DNA of 64,000 bases from Mycobacterium conspicuum (GCF_010730195.1 NZ_AP022613.1:3906001-3970000); one strand, 5' to 3'. Shown: positions 16,595 to 25,919, counted from the stretch's first letter. Made by a program: numbers and translations. Notes: generated by a model not told the origin, from the letters alone.

Positions 16595-17173
16595 CTACGC
16601 CAGGGTCTGTAGATCGGCGACCGTGTTGACGTTGGTCAGGGGCCGGGAATCCGACAACACGATCTGTTGAGCATCCGAAGCATCGATCAAGGCGCTCATT
16701 CGGCGCTCCCCGGCCGCGACCAGCCGATCAACCCGGTCGGCCAGATCGGTGCGGTACACCGCCGCCAGGAAGTGGCTGCGACCGTCCCACGGCGAAACCA
16801 CCTCGGCGTTGGTCGCCACGGCCAGGCGCACCAGCTCGTCGATCAAATCCGGTGTCACCAGCGGCATGTCGACGGCGCAGACGAATGCGAGCCGGGCACC
16901 GGCTTCGGCGGCGGCGCGCAACCCGCGCCCGGTCGCCGGCAGCGGCCCCTGGGACCGTGACTCGTCGCGGATGATGCGGGCGGCCTCGAGTGCGGGCAGC
17001 GGCTGGCCTTGAGCCGCCATCACGAAGACCGGCTCGCAGCGCTGGCCGATGATCCCGACCACGTGTTCCACCATGGTGGTGCTGCCGCCGGGCACCCGCA
17101 GGGTGGCCTTGTCGCGGCCCATGCGCCGCGATTCGCCTCCGGCCACCACGACACCGGCAAGTGAGTCAGACAT
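16595..17173 (-). CDS. mobA: Molybdenum cofactor guanylyltransferase
   Basis: Joins GMP to molybdopterin to make the bis-MGD cofactor in the cytoplasm. The 192-residue protein has the nucleotidyltransferase signature GVVVAGGESRRMGRDKATL at the N-terminus and the metal-binding Asp in CAVDMPLV (about 100). ATG 17173 is used because the family starts just before GVVVAGG. The upstream GTG would overlap korB. It lies 10 bases after the korB stop and is probably in the korAB transcript. Confidence 0.92.
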   Translation of the reverse strand: MSDSLAGVVVAGGESRRMGRDKATLRVPGGSTTMVEHVVGIIGQRCEPVFVMAAQGQPLPALEAARIIRDESRSQGPLPATGRGLRAAAEAGARLAFVCAVDMPLVTPDLIDELVRLAVATNAEVVSPWDGRSHFLAAVYRTDLADRVDRLVAAGERRMSALIDASDAQQIVLSDSRPLTNVNTVADLQTLA

Positions 17174-17183
17174 GTCGGCTATG

Positions 17184-18275
17184 TTAGTCGACGGTCCAGG
17201 TGTCACGCCCACGCAAAAGCGATTGCAGCGCAGCGGAATCCGACGCGGTCGAGGACTGCGCGGTGTGCACCTGAGAACGGGCCGCGTCGTCGTAGGTGGG
17301 CCGGCTGATGTGCCGGAAGATGCCCATCACCGTGTGGTCGAGGTTCTGGTCGGACAGCCGCGACAGCGCGAATGCGTAGGCCGCGTCGTCGCTGTGCGCG
17401 TCGTGCACGACGATCTCCTCGACCGCGACGTCGGCGGTCTTGGCCACCTCCAGGCTGAAGCCGGACCGCACCACGCAGTAGTCGCCGTTGGTGCCGAACA
17501 CGATCGGCTCGCCGTGGCGGACTTTGATCACCCGCTCCTCGGCGCCCTCCTTGCGCAGCGCGTCGAACGAGCCGTCGTTGAAAATCGGGCAGTCCTGCAG
17601 GATTTCGACCACCGCGGCACCACGATGCTCGGCCGCGGCGCGCAGCACCTCGGTCAGCCCGGCGCGGTCGGAGTCCAGCGCGCGGCCGACGAAGGTCGCC
17701 TCGGCGCCCAGCGCCAGCGACACCGGGTTGAACGGGTGGTCCAGCGAGCCCATCGGTGTGGACTTGGTGATCTTGCCGACCTCTGAGGTCGGCGAGTACT
17801 GGCCCTTGGTGAGCCCGTAGATCCGGTTGTTGAACAGCAGGATCGTGATGTTGACGTTGCGGCGCAGCGCGTGGATCAGGTGATTGCCGCCGATGGACAG
17901 CGAATCGCCGTCGCCGGTGACCACCCATACCGACAGGTCGTCGCGGGCCAGCGCCAAACCGGTGGCGATGGCCGGCGCGCGGCCGTGAATCGAGTGGAAG
18001 CCGTAGGTCTCCAGGTAGTACGGGAAGCGGCTGGAGCAGCCGATGCCGCTGACGAACACGATGTTCTCGCGACGTAGCCCGAGTTCGGGCAGGAAGTTGC
18101 GGATCGTGTTGAGGATGACGTAGTCACCGCAGCCGGGGCACCAGCGGACCTCTTGGTCACTGGTGAAGTCTTTGCCCTTGAGTTGCTCGTCGGTCGTCGG
18201 CACGCCGTCGTGCTTGGTCAACCCCGGTGTCAATCCCAGGTCCTTGCCCGCCAGATCGCCTATCCGGCCCGTCAT
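17184..18275 (-). CDS. korB: 2-oxoglutarate:ferredoxin oxidoreductase, beta subunit
   Basis: With KorA it oxidises 2-oxoglutarate to succinyl-CoA using ferredoxin, the CoA-dependent alternative to the dehydrogenase complex. The 363-residue subunit binds thiamine diphosphate (VVTGDGDSLSIGGNHLIHAL, then NNRIYGLTKGQYSPTS). It carries cluster ligands in WCPGCGDY and GIGCSS. ATG 18275 overlaps the korA stop by ATGA. The frame is open upstream to 18488 but that part lies inside korA. Aerobic function of this enzyme in mycobacteria is established. Confidence 0.95.
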   Translation of the reverse strand: MTGRIGDLAGKDLGLTPGLTKHDGVPTTDEQLKGKDFTSDQEVRWCPGCGDYVILNTIRNFLPELGLRRENIVFVSGIGCSSRFPYYLETYGFHSIHGRAPAIATGLALARDDLSVWVVTGDGDSLSIGGNHLIHALRRNVNITILLFNNRIYGLTKGQYSPTSEVGKITKSTPMGSLDHPFNPVSLALGAEATFVGRALDSDRAGLTEVLRAAAEHRGAAVVEILQDCPIFNDGSFDALRKEGAEERVIKVRHGEPIVFGTNGDYCVVRSGFSLEVAKTADVAVEEIVVHDAHSDDAAYAFALSRLSDQNLDHTVMGIFRHISRPTYDDAARSQVHTAQSSTASDSAALQSLLRGRDTWTVD

Positions 18276-20227
18276 GCGTTCGCTCCCACCGTCGCTGCCG
18301 CCATTCTGGCAACCATCGCCTTGTCTCGCTCGATTTCGGCCAGCGTGCCGCCCAGCGCGGCGCGTATGACGCGCCCGATCTCGTCCGCCAGGAACGAGAC
18401 GCCTTGGACCTTGCTGACCGACTGGACGTCGACCAGGTACTTGCCGCGCAGGACCAGGGCCAGCTGGCCCAGGTTCATCTCGGGGCACACCACCTGCGGG
18501 TATCGCCGCAGCACGTCGCCCAGGTTCTTGGGGAAGGGGCTGAGGTGCCGCAGATGGGCGTGCGCGACCTTGATGCCCTTGCGCCGCGCGCGCCGGCAGG
18601 CCTCACCGATCGGGCCGTAGGTGCTGCCCCAGCCGATCAGCAGCAGCTCGGCGTCTCCGGTCGGGTCGTCGACCTCGAGATCGGGCACGCTGATCCCGTC
18701 GATCTTGGCCTGACGTATCCGAACCATCAGGTCGTGGTTGATGGGGTCGTAGGAGATGTCGCCGGAGCCGTTGGCCGCCTCCAACCCGCCGATGCGGTGT
18801 TCCAGGCCGGGGGTGCCCGGGACGGCGAATTGGCGAGCCAGCGTCTCGGGGTCACGCGCGTAGGGCTCGAAGGGCTCGTCCGGTGTGGCGATCTTGTGCG
18901 TGATCGGCGGCAGGTCGCTGACGTCGGGGATGCGCCACGGCTCCGAGCCGTTGGCGATCGAGCCGTCGGACAGCACGATCACCGGGGTCTGGTACGACAG
19001 CGCGATGCGCACCGCCTCGAGCGCGGTCTGGAAGCAGTCGGACGGCGACCGCGGCGCCAGCACGGACACCGGCGACTCGCCGTTGCGCCCGTAAAGCACC
19101 TGCAGCAGGTCGGCCTGCTCGGTCTTGGTGGGCAGGCCGGTCGACGGCCCGCCCCGCTGCACGTCGATGACGATCAGCGGCAACTCGGTCATCACCGCGA
19201 GCCCGAGCGCCTCGGACTTCAGCGAGATGCCCGGGCCCGACGTGCTGGTGACGCCCAGCGCGCCGCCGTAGGAGGCGCCGATGGCGGCGCAGATGCCGCC
19301 GATCTCGTCCTCCGCCTGGAAGGTGATCACGTTGAAGTTCTTGTGCTTGGACAGTTCGTGCAGGATGTCCGACGCCGGCGTGATCGGGTAGCTGCCGAGC
19401 ACTACCGGAATGTTGGCCAGCTGGCCGGCCGCGACGATGCCGTAGGCCAGCGCGGTGTTGCCGGAGATCTGGCGGTATTCGCCGGCCGGCAAGGAGGCCT
19501 TGGACACCTCGTAGGTGGTGCCGAACGCCTCGGTGGTTTCGCCGTAGTTCCAGCCCGCCTTGAGGGCGAGGACGTTGGCCTCGGCGACGTCGGGCTTGCG
19601 GACGAACTTCTCCCGGATGAAGTTCTCGCTGGCCTGGATTGGTCGTCCGTACATCCAGGACAGCAGGCCCAGCGCGAACATGTTCTTGGCGCGCTGGCCG
19701 TCTTTCTTGGATGCGCCGATGGCCTCCACGGCGCCCAGGGTGAGGGTGGTCATCGGGACCGAGTGCACGACGTATTCCTCGAGCTCGTCGGTCTCCAGCG
19801 GGTTGGTTACATAACCCACCTTCGTCAGGTTGCGCTTGGTGAACTCATCGGCGTTCGCGATCACCATGCCGCCGCGCGGCAGGTCGCGGATGTTGGCCTT
19901 CAGCGCCGCCGGGTTCATGGCGACCAGCACGTCCGGCCGGTCACCGGCGGTCAGGATGTCATAGTCGGCGATCTGAATCTGGAAAGACGAGACGCCCGGC
20001 AGGGTGCCTGCAGGGGCCCGGATCTCGGCGGGGTAATTCGGCTGGGTGGCCAGGTCGTTGCCGAAAAGCGCTGCCTCCGAGGTGAATCGGTCGCCGGTCA
20101 GCTGCATCCCGTCGCCGGAGTCTCCGGCGAATCGGATGACGACATTTTCCAGGCGCTGCCGCTCTGACCCGGCACTTGGCACACCGGTATGAGACTCTGA
20201 CCCGGCTTCGCTGCCATTCGGATCCAC
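18272..20227 (-). CDS. korA: 2-oxoglutarate:ferredoxin oxidoreductase, fused gamma-alpha subunit
   Basis: A protein of about 651 residues with the gamma domain first (RFAGDSGDGMQLTGDRFTSE) and the alpha pyrimidine-binding domain after it (SYPITPASDILHEL, then TFQAEDEIG). This is the fused arrangement known in actinobacteria. I prefer GTG 20227, since GAAGG stands seven bases before it; GTG 20257 has no such site and would add ten residues. It is coupled to korB by an ATGA overlap. In M. tuberculosis a transporter gene lies between korA and clpX, but here only about 260 bases do. Confidence 0.95.
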   Translation of the reverse strand: MDPNGSEAGSESHTGVPSAGSERQRLENVVIRFAGDSGDGMQLTGDRFTSEAALFGNDLATQPNYPAEIRAPAGTLPGVSSFQIQIADYDILTAGDRPDVLVAMNPAALKANIRDLPRGGMVIANADEFTKRNLTKVGYVTNPLETDELEEYVVHSVPMTTLTLGAVEAIGASKKDGQRAKNMFALGLLSWMYGRPIQASENFIREKFVRKPDVAEANVLALKAGWNYGETTEAFGTTYEVSKASLPAGEYRQISGNTALAYGIVAAGQLANIPVVLGSYPITPASDILHELSKHKNFNVITFQAEDEIGGICAAIGASYGGALGVTSTSGPGISLKSEALGLAVMTELPLIVIDVQRGGPSTGLPTKTEQADLLQVLYGRNGESPVSVLAPRSPSDCFQTALEAVRIALSYQTPVIVLSDGSIANGSEPWRIPDVSDLPPITHKIATPDEPFEPYARDPETLARQFAVPGTPGLEHRIGGLEAANGSGDISYDPINHDLMVRIRQAKIDGISVPDLEVDDPTGDAELLLIGWGSTYGPIGEACRRARRKGIKVAHAHLRHLSPFPKNLGDVLRRYPQVVCPEMNLGQLALVLRGKYLVDVQSVSKVQGVSFLADEIGRVIRAALGGTLAEIERDKAMVARMAAATVGANA

Positions 20228-20355
20228 GTCTTTGCCTTCTATCTGTCTTAAGGACACGCACGCCGCGCTGCAAATTCAGGTTAACGCGCCGTCGGAGTAA
20301 GTCCCCCGCCTTCAGGTTTCATGTCACTGGCGGTACCGATTATGGCACTTTTCGG

Positions 20356-20389
20356 CGGGGTGCATGGCCCTGCCCGAGCCCCGCCGACA
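20356..20389. terminator. Possible hairpin between clpX and korA
   Basis: CGGCGGGG and CCCCGCCG form an 8-bp stem with an 18-base loop in the clpX-korA gap. No U-run is present in the sense direction of clpX, so it is a weak candidate. It may instead be a leader structure of korA. Confidence 0.3.
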
Positions 20390-20486
20390 CCTCTATTTAG
20401 CTGGTAAAACAACTCCCGTCCGAGGGGTGGGATCGACCGCCGACCAAAACTGTGGTATTGGTCACTTTCGCCGAAACGCGATGCGG

Positions 20487-21767
20487 CTAGGCGCTCTTGT
20501 CGCGGCGCTCGCTGCGGGACGGCTTGCGCGGCACGATCGTCGGCAGCACGTTGTCCTGCACGGTCTCCTTGGTGACCACCACTTTGGCGACGTCGTCGCG
20601 GCTCGGGATGTCATACATCACGGGCAGCAAGACCTCTTCCATGATGGCGCGCAAGCCCCGGGCACCGGTGCCGCGGTGGATCGCCTGATCGGCGATGGCT
20701 TCCAGCGCGTCGTCGGTGAACTCCAGCTCGACGCCGTCCATCTCGAACAGCCGGGTGTACTGCTTGACCAAAGCGTTCTTCGGCTCGGACAGGATCTTGA
20801 CCAACGACTCCATGTCCAAGTTGGTGACCGAAGCCACCACCGGAAGGCGCCCGATGAATTCGGGGATCAAGCCGAACTTGATCAGGTCCTCGGGCATCAC
20901 GTCGGCGAAGTGGTCGGTGGTGTCGATCTCGGCCTTGGAGCGCACCTCGGCTCCAAAACCCAAGCCGCGCTTGCCAACCCGCTCGTAGATGATCTTCTCC
21001 AAGCCGGCGAAGGCACCCGCGACGATGAACAGCACATTGGTGGTGTCGATCTGGATGAACTCCTGGTGCGGGTGCTTGCGGCCGCCCTGCGGGGGAACCG
21101 ACGCCTGGGTTCCCTCCAGGATCTTCAGCAGCGCCTGCTGCACGCCCTCGCCGGACACGTCGCGGGTGATCGACGGGTTCTCGCTCTTGCGCGCGATCTT
21201 GTCGACCTCGTCGATGTAGATGATGCCGGTCTCGGCGCGCTTGACGTCGTAGTCGGCGGCCTGGATGAGTTTGAGCAGGATGTTCTCGACGTCTTCGCCG
21301 ACGTACCCGGCCTCGGTCAGCGCGGTGGCGTCGGCGATGGCGAACGGCACGTTGAGCATCTTGGCCAGCGTCTGGGCCAGGTAGGTCTTGCCGCAGCCGG
21401 TGGGCCCGAGCATCAAGATGTTGGACTTGGTCAGCTCCACCGGCTCGCAGCGCGAGTCGCGGCCCTTCTCGCCGGCCTGAATCCGCTTGTAGTGGTTGTA
21501 GACCGCGACGGCCAGCGTCCGCTTGGCGGTGTCCTGCCCGATGACATACCCCTCGAGGAATTCGCGGATCTCGGCGGGCTTGGGCAGTTCGTCGAGCTTG
21601 ACGTCGTCGGCGTCGGCGAGTTCCTCTTCGATGATCTCGTTACACAGGTCGATGCACTCATCGCAGATGTACACACCGGGTCCGGCAATGAGCTTCTTGA
21701 CCTGCTTCTGGCTCTTCCCGCAGAACGAGCACTTCAGCAGATCACCTCCGTCTCCAATGCGCGCCAT
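20487..21767 (-). CDS. clpX: ATP-dependent Clp protease ATP-binding subunit ClpX
   Basis: AAA+ unfoldase that feeds substrates to ClpP1P2. The 426-residue protein has an N-terminal zinc-binding domain (CSFCGKSQ and CDECIDLC), Walker A GPTGCGKT (about 120-127) and Walker B IIYIDEVDKI. The RKH-type pore region and sensor motifs lie in the second half (VSGEGVQQALLKILEG, RGTGARGLRAIMEE). The start is ATG 21767. Its partners clpP2 and clpP1 lie about 1.3 kb away on the same strand, with mmuM between. Confidence 0.97.
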   Translation of the reverse strand: MARIGDGGDLLKCSFCGKSQKQVKKLIAGPGVYICDECIDLCNEIIEEELADADDVKLDELPKPAEIREFLEGYVIGQDTAKRTLAVAVYNHYKRIQAGEKGRDSRCEPVELTKSNILMLGPTGCGKTYLAQTLAKMLNVPFAIADATALTEAGYVGEDVENILLKLIQAADYDVKRAETGIIYIDEVDKIARKSENPSITRDVSGEGVQQALLKILEGTQASVPPQGGRKHPHQEFIQIDTTNVLFIVAGAFAGLEKIIYERVGKRGLGFGAEVRSKAEIDTTDHFADVMPEDLIKFGLIPEFIGRLPVVASVTNLDMESLVKILSEPKNALVKQYTRLFEMDGVELEFTDDALEAIADQAIHRGTGARGLRAIMEEVLLPVMYDIPSRDDVAKVVVTKETVQDNVLPTIVPRKPSRSERRDKSA

Positions 21768-22067
21768 GATGCTTCAGGGCCTACTTCCCTAGTCGTTCCT
21801 GCTTCGCCGTATATCGCGGTAAGTCTTGCCGTGCCACGTGTAATCTCCGACGCTACCCGCTTTCTCGGGCCCGATGCGACCGTTCGCGCCGAATCGCGTC
21901 GTTGGTATTCGTGGGTGAGCAGTGCCTGCCTGTGTGAAAGAACATATAGCCAGACGGGGCCCGGCACTGGTTGAGACGCGCAATCCGTGTCTTTGGCGTG
22001 TCGCGGCTGTGACGCGACCGAGGCACATGGGCCGGTATCGCGCGCGCAATCACCCTAGATTGGTTCT
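21768..22067. other. Divergent promoter region, clpX / mmuM
   Basis: The 300 bases between two divergent genes must hold both promoters. TAGATT about nine bases before the mmuM GTG (22058-22063) looks like a -10 box and would give a very short leader. No operator could be assigned. Confidence 0.45.
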
Positions 22068-22946
22068 GTGGGATCGGCGTTCACTTGCGAATCCCCGCTG
22101 ATCAGCGATGGCGGCCTGGCCACCGAGCTCGAAGCGCGCGGGCACGACCTGTCCGACCCGCTGTGGTCGGCGCGACTGCTGGCCGATGCGCCCCAGGAGA
22201 TCACCGCGGTGCATGCCGCGTACTTTCGCGCCGGTGCCTCGATCGCGACAACCGCCAGCTATCAGGCCTCGTTCGACGGATTCGCGGCCCGCGGCGTCGG
22301 CCGCGACGAGGTCGTCGTGCTGTTGCGCCGCAGCGTCGAACTGGCCAAGGCGGCACGCGACGAGGTCGGCGCGCGCGACGCGTGGGTGGCGGCCTCGGTC
22401 GGTCCGTACGGTGCGGCGCTGGCCGACGGGTCCGAATACCGTGGCCGCTACGGCCTTTCGGTGGCGGAGTTGGCCCGCTGGCACCGACCCCGGCTGGAGG
22501 CACTGGCCGCGGCCGGAGCCGACGTGCTCGCGCTGGAAACCGTGCCGGATGTCGACGAGGCCGAGGCCCTGGTCGAGCTCGTCCAAGCCGTCGGCGTACC
22601 CGCTTGGCTCAGCTACACCATCGAGGGCGAGCGCACCCGCGCCGGCCAGCCGCTAAAAGACGCGTTCGCGGTGGCCGCCGGGGTCGACGAGATCGTCGCG
22701 GTCGGCGTCAATTGCTGCGCGCCCGACGACGTGCTGCCCGCGATTGGCTTGGCTCGTGCTTCAGACAAACCGGTGATCGTCTACCCCAACAGCGGCGAGA
22801 CGTGGGCCGGCGGCGCCTGGACCGGTGACCGCCGATTTTCGGCCGGGCTCGCCCGACAATGGCTGGCCGCGGGGGCGCGCATCATCGGCGGATGCTGCCG
22901 CGTGGGGCCCGCGGACATTGCCCGCATTGCCGAACTAGCGGCCTAG
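22068..22946 (+). CDS. mmuM: Homocysteine S-methyltransferase
   Basis: Makes methionine from homocysteine with S-methylmethionine or SAM as methyl donor. The 292-residue barrel protein has the three zinc-ligand cysteines in GVNCCAPDD (about 222) and GGCCRVGP (about 277). It starts with SDGGLATELEARGHDLSD, typical of the family. The start is GTG 22068. It is one of few plus-strand genes in the core, placed between clpX and clpP2. A second transporter gene (Rv2459) found after it in M. tuberculosis is missing here. Confidence 0.95.
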   Translation: MGSAFTCESPLISDGGLATELEARGHDLSDPLWSARLLADAPQEITAVHAAYFRAGASIATTASYQASFDGFAARGVGRDEVVVLLRRSVELAKAARDEVGARDAWVAASVGPYGAALADGSEYRGRYGLSVAELARWHRPRLEALAAAGADVLALETVPDVDEAEALVELVQAVGVPAWLSYTIEGERTRAGQPLKDAFAVAAGVDEIVAVGVNCCAPDDVLPAIGLARASDKPVIVYPNSGETWAGGAWTGDRRFSAGLARQWLAAGARIIGGCCRVGPADIARIAELAA

Positions 22947-22950
22947 GGCC

Positions 22951-23010
22951 CGCGAGCGTAACCGGGCTGCGATTCCCGGTTCGAATTTTCGCAGTGTGGT
23001 TACGCTCGCG
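22951..23010. repeat. REP-like palindromic repeat, copy A
   Basis: A 60-bp near-palindrome with 22-base arms that match at 19 positions (outer parts CGCGAGCGTAACC and GGTTACGCTCGCG, inner CTGCGA/TCGCAG). It lies between the convergent ends of mmuM and clpP2 and could end both transcripts. Copy B at 46041 has the same layout, with compensating changes in both arms. This suggests a dispersed element rather than a chance hairpin. Confidence 0.75.
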
Positions 23011-23021
23011 AACAGCAACCG

Positions 23022-23657
23022 CTAGGCGGTCTGGGCGGACAGCTTGCGGTACTCGAGCACCGTGTCGATGATCCCGTAATCCTTGGCCTCTTCGGCGGTC
23101 AGGATCTTGTCCCGGTCGGTGTCCTTGCGGATTACCGAGGCGTCCTTGCCGGTGTGGCGGGCCAGCGTCGTCTCCATCAGCGTGCGCATCCGCTCGATCT
23201 CGGCGGCCTGGATCTCCAGATCGGAGAACTGGCCCTGGATCACGCCGGACAGCGACGGCTGGTGGATCAGCACCCGCGCGTTGGGCAGCGCCATCCGCTT
23301 GCCCGGTGTTCCGGCGGCCAGCAGCACGGCGGCGGCCGAGGCGGCCTGACCCAGGCACACCGTCTGGATGTCGGCCCGCACGTACTGCATCGTGTCGTAG
23401 ATGGCCATCAGCGAGGTGAACCCGCCGCCGGGTGAGTTGATGTACATCGTGATGTCACGGTCGGGGTCCAACGACTCCAGCACCAGCAGCTGCGCCATGA
23501 TGTCGTTCGCCGACGCGTCATCGACCTGGACACCGAGGAAGATGATGCGTTCCTCGAACAGCTTGTTGTAGGGGTTGGACTCCTTGACGCCGAAGCTCGA
23601 GTGCTCGATGAACGACGGCAGGATGTAGCGCGCCTGGGGCTGGGTTTCGGGGTTCAC
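23022..23657 (-). CDS. clpP2: ATP-dependent Clp protease proteolytic subunit ClpP2
   Basis: Serine protease subunit of the essential hetero-tetradecamer ClpP1P2. The 211-residue protein has the catalytic Ser in CLGQAASAAAVLLAAG and His in VLIHQPSLSG. The acidic residue lies in the following part (DTDRDKIL). The start is GTG 23657, overlapping the clpP1 stop by GTGA, so the two subunits are translated together. It corresponds to Rv2460c. Confidence 0.96.
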   Translation of the reverse strand: MNPETQPQARYILPSFIEHSSFGVKESNPYNKLFEERIIFLGVQVDDASANDIMAQLLVLESLDPDRDITMYINSPGGGFTSLMAIYDTMQYVRADIQTVCLGQAASAAAVLLAAGTPGKRMALPNARVLIHQPSLSGVIQGQFSDLEIQAAEIERMRTLMETTLARHTGKDASVIRKDTDRDKILTAEEAKDYGIIDTVLEYRKLSAQTA

Positions 23658-24253
23658 TGGGCTTCTCCATTACTGATGTGGGCGGCGCGGGTGATGATGT
23701 GGTCGACGAAGCCGTACTCGAGGGCTTCCTGGGCGGTGAACCAGCGGTCGCGGTCGGAATCCGCCTCGATGCGTTCGATCGGCTGGCCGGTGAATTCGGC
23801 GTTGAGGCGGAACATCTCCTTCTTGATGACGGCGAATTGCTCGGCCTGGATGGCGATGTCGGCCGCGCTGCCCGTCACCCCGCCCAGCGGCTGGTGCATC
23901 AGGATGCGCGCGTGCGGCAGCGCGAAGCGCTTGCCCTTGGTGCCCGCCGCCAACAGGAACTCGCCCATCGAGGCGGCCATGCCCATCGCGTAGGTGGCGA
24001 TGTCGCACGGCGCCAGCACCATGGTGTCGTAGATCGCCATGCCGGCGCTGATCGATCCGCCCGGGGAGTTGATGTAGAGGTTGATGTCCTTGTCGGAGTC
24101 CTCGGCGGCGAGCAGCAGAATCTGCGCGCACAACCGGTTGGCGACCTCGTCGTTCACCTCCGAGCCCAGGAAGATGATGCGCTCGGACAGCAAGCGCTCA
24201 TAGACCGAGTCGGTGAGGTTGAGACCCAACGAGTTCGAACGCATGTCACTCAC
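23654..24253 (-). CDS. clpP1: ATP-dependent Clp protease proteolytic subunit ClpP1
   Basis: Partner subunit in the ClpP1P2 ring. It has 199 residues, with catalytic Ser in YAMGMAASMGEFLLAAG, His in ILMHQPLGG and Asp in EADSDRDRWF. The start is GTG 24253, or possibly ATG 24244 three codons on. It leads the clpP1-clpP2 pair. A ClgR-like site lies about 95-110 bases upstream. It corresponds to Rv2461c. Confidence 0.96.
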   Translation of the reverse strand: MSDMRSNSLGLNLTDSVYERLLSERIIFLGSEVNDEVANRLCAQILLLAAEDSDKDINLYINSPGGSISAGMAIYDTMVLAPCDIATYAMGMAASMGEFLLAAGTKGKRFALPHARILMHQPLGGVTGSAADIAIQAEQFAVIKKEMFRLNAEFTGQPIERIEADSDRDRWFTAQEALEYGFVDHIITRAAHISNGEAQ

Positions 24254-24344
24254 GACAGGATTACCTGCTTTCTTTCAGTTCTGTATGCACGACACTAACC
24301 AACCGAGCCCACTGTGTGCTCCCCGCGCACGCCGGAATTGGGCG

Positions 24345-24363
24345 CGTTCGCTCACAGCGTCAT
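24345..24363. promoter_or_regulatory. ClgR-like operator upstream of clpP1P2
   Basis: CGCTCACAGCG (24349-24359) fits the ClgR core CGC-Y-N-A-N-R-GCG known from corynebacteria. ClgR activates clp genes in actinobacteria including M. tuberculosis. The site overlaps the tig stop codon and lies about 95 bases from the clpP1 start. That distance suits an activator. Confidence 0.5.
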
Positions 24364-25778
24364 GCCTGGGGTGTCTGCGCCTCGACCTCTGCGGCTTCTT
24401 CGCCCTCGTCGGCGTCAGTGGCGTCGGTGTCGTCGGCGTCGGCTTCGGTTGATCCACCGCGCCGGCCGAAGAACTCACTGGTGTCGATCGTGTTGCCGTC
24501 CGTGTCGCTCACGGTGGCCGCCTCGACGACCGCGGCCACGGTCAACCCCCGCCGGACGTCAGCGAACATCGCCGGCAGCTGGTTGTTCTCCTGCAGATAG
24601 GTGAACAGCTGCTGCGGCTCGATGCCGTATTGCCGCGACGTCATCAACAGCCGTTCGGTCAGGTCCTCCTGACCGACCTGGATATCCAGGTCGTCGGCCA
24701 ACGCGTCGAGCACCAACTGCCGCTTGACGTCCTTTTCCGCGGCGCTGCGCGCCTCGGCCTCGAACTCCTCGCGCGACGAACCTCGCGCGGCCAGCACCTC
24801 GGAGAACCTGGCCTCGTCGTGGTCCAGGCCGTGCAGGGCGTTGTGAATCGCGCCGTCGAACTGGGCCTGCACGATCGCTTCCGGCAGCGGCACCTCGACC
24901 TGCTCGAGCAACGCGTCCAGCGTGGCGCTTTGAATCTCCTCGGCCTGCCGGGCCCGCTTGAGCGTGCCCACCCGCTCGCGCAGGCTGTCCCGCAGCTCGT
25001 CGATGGTGTCGAACTCGCTGGCCAACTGCGCGAACTCGTCGTCGGCCTCGGGCAGTTCGCGCTCCTTGATCGAGCGGACGGTGACGGTGACCTCGGCGTC
25101 CTGGCCGGCGTGTGCGCCGGTCGCCAGCTGCGCGGTGAAGACCTTGGACTCGTCGATGGACAACCCGAGGAGCGCGTCGTCGAGACCTTCGATGAGCCGG
25201 CCGGAGCCCACCTCGTGGGACATGCCCTCGGCGCGGGCGCCGGGCACATCCTCGCCGTCGGCGGTGGCGGACAAATCGATCGTGACGACGTCCCCGTCAG
25301 CCACCGGCCGATCCACCTCGCTCAGGCTGCCGAACCGGGCGCGCAGGGACTGCAGTTCGGCCTCGACGTCGTCGTCGGTGACCTCGATCGGATCCACGGA
25401 GACGGTCAGCGCGTGCAGATCCGGCAGGGTCATCTTCGGCCGCACGTCGACCTCGGCGGTGAACGCCAGGTCCTGCCCGTACTCCTTCTTGGTCACGTCG
25501 ATCTCGGGCTGGCCCAGCGGGTGCACCTCGGTCTCGGCCACCGCCTGCCCGTAGCGGCTGGGAAGCGCCGCGTTGATGACTTCCTCGATGATCGCCGCCC
25601 GGCCGACGCGGGCCTCCAGCAGCTTCGCGGGCGCCTTGCCGGGCCGGAACCCGGGCACCCGTACCTGCTTGGCCAGCTCTTTGTACGCCTGCTGAAAGTC
25701 GGGCTCGAGCTCGGAGAACGGCACCTCCACATTGAGGCGCACCCGGGTGGGGCTCAACTGCTCGACACTGGTCTTCAC
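24360..25778 (-). CDS. tig: Trigger factor
   Basis: Ribosome-bound chaperone and peptidyl-prolyl isomerase. It has 472 residues. The N-terminal ribosome-binding domain carries the signature VPGFRPGKAPAKLLE (about 40-54). The FKBP-type domain spans about 150-235 (VADGDVVTIDLSA to AQLATGAHAG). The helical C-domain runs to about 430, then a very acidic tail with TDATDADEGEEAAEVEA ends the protein. The start is the ATG at 25778. It lies upstream of clpP1P2, as in most bacteria. Confidence 0.96.
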   Translation of the reverse strand: MKTSVEQLSPTRVRLNVEVPFSELEPDFQQAYKELAKQVRVPGFRPGKAPAKLLEARVGRAAIIEEVINAALPSRYGQAVAETEVHPLGQPEIDVTKKEYGQDLAFTAEVDVRPKMTLPDLHALTVSVDPIEVTDDDVEAELQSLRARFGSLSEVDRPVADGDVVTIDLSATADGEDVPGARAEGMSHEVGSGRLIEGLDDALLGLSIDESKVFTAQLATGAHAGQDAEVTVTVRSIKERELPEADDEFAQLASEFDTIDELRDSLRERVGTLKRARQAEEIQSATLDALLEQVEVPLPEAIVQAQFDGAIHNALHGLDHDEARFSEVLAARGSSREEFEAEARSAAEKDVKRQLVLDALADDLDIQVGQEDLTERLLMTSRQYGIEPQQLFTYLQENNQLPAMFADVRRGLTVAAVVEAATVSDTDGNTIDTSEFFGRRGGSTEADADDTDATDADEGEEAAEVEAQTPQA

Positions 25779-25842
25779 GGCGTGTGCTCCTTGTTACTTG
25801 TTGCTAGGTCGGTGCCCCGGAGGGCGGTTGTGCGGCGTGTGC

Positions 25843-25919
25843 TGGTCGGGGTGACAGGATTTGAACCTGCGGCCTTCCGCTCCCAAAGCGGATGCGCTAC
25901 CAAGCTGCGCTACACCCCG
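25843..25919 (-). tRNA. tRNA-Pro (TGG)
   Basis: A 77-base cloverleaf with acceptor CGGGGTG / CACCCCG, D arm GCGCAGCTTGGTAGCGC, anticodon loop TTTGGGA (anticodon TGG), T arm GCAGG-TTCAAAT-CCTGT, and an encoded CCA. Confidence 0.98.

Noticed and set aside
16164..16670. Plus-strand ORF of 168 codons near mobA
   Set aside because: Runs through the mobA 3' end and the small membrane gene on the other strand; no protein-like features.
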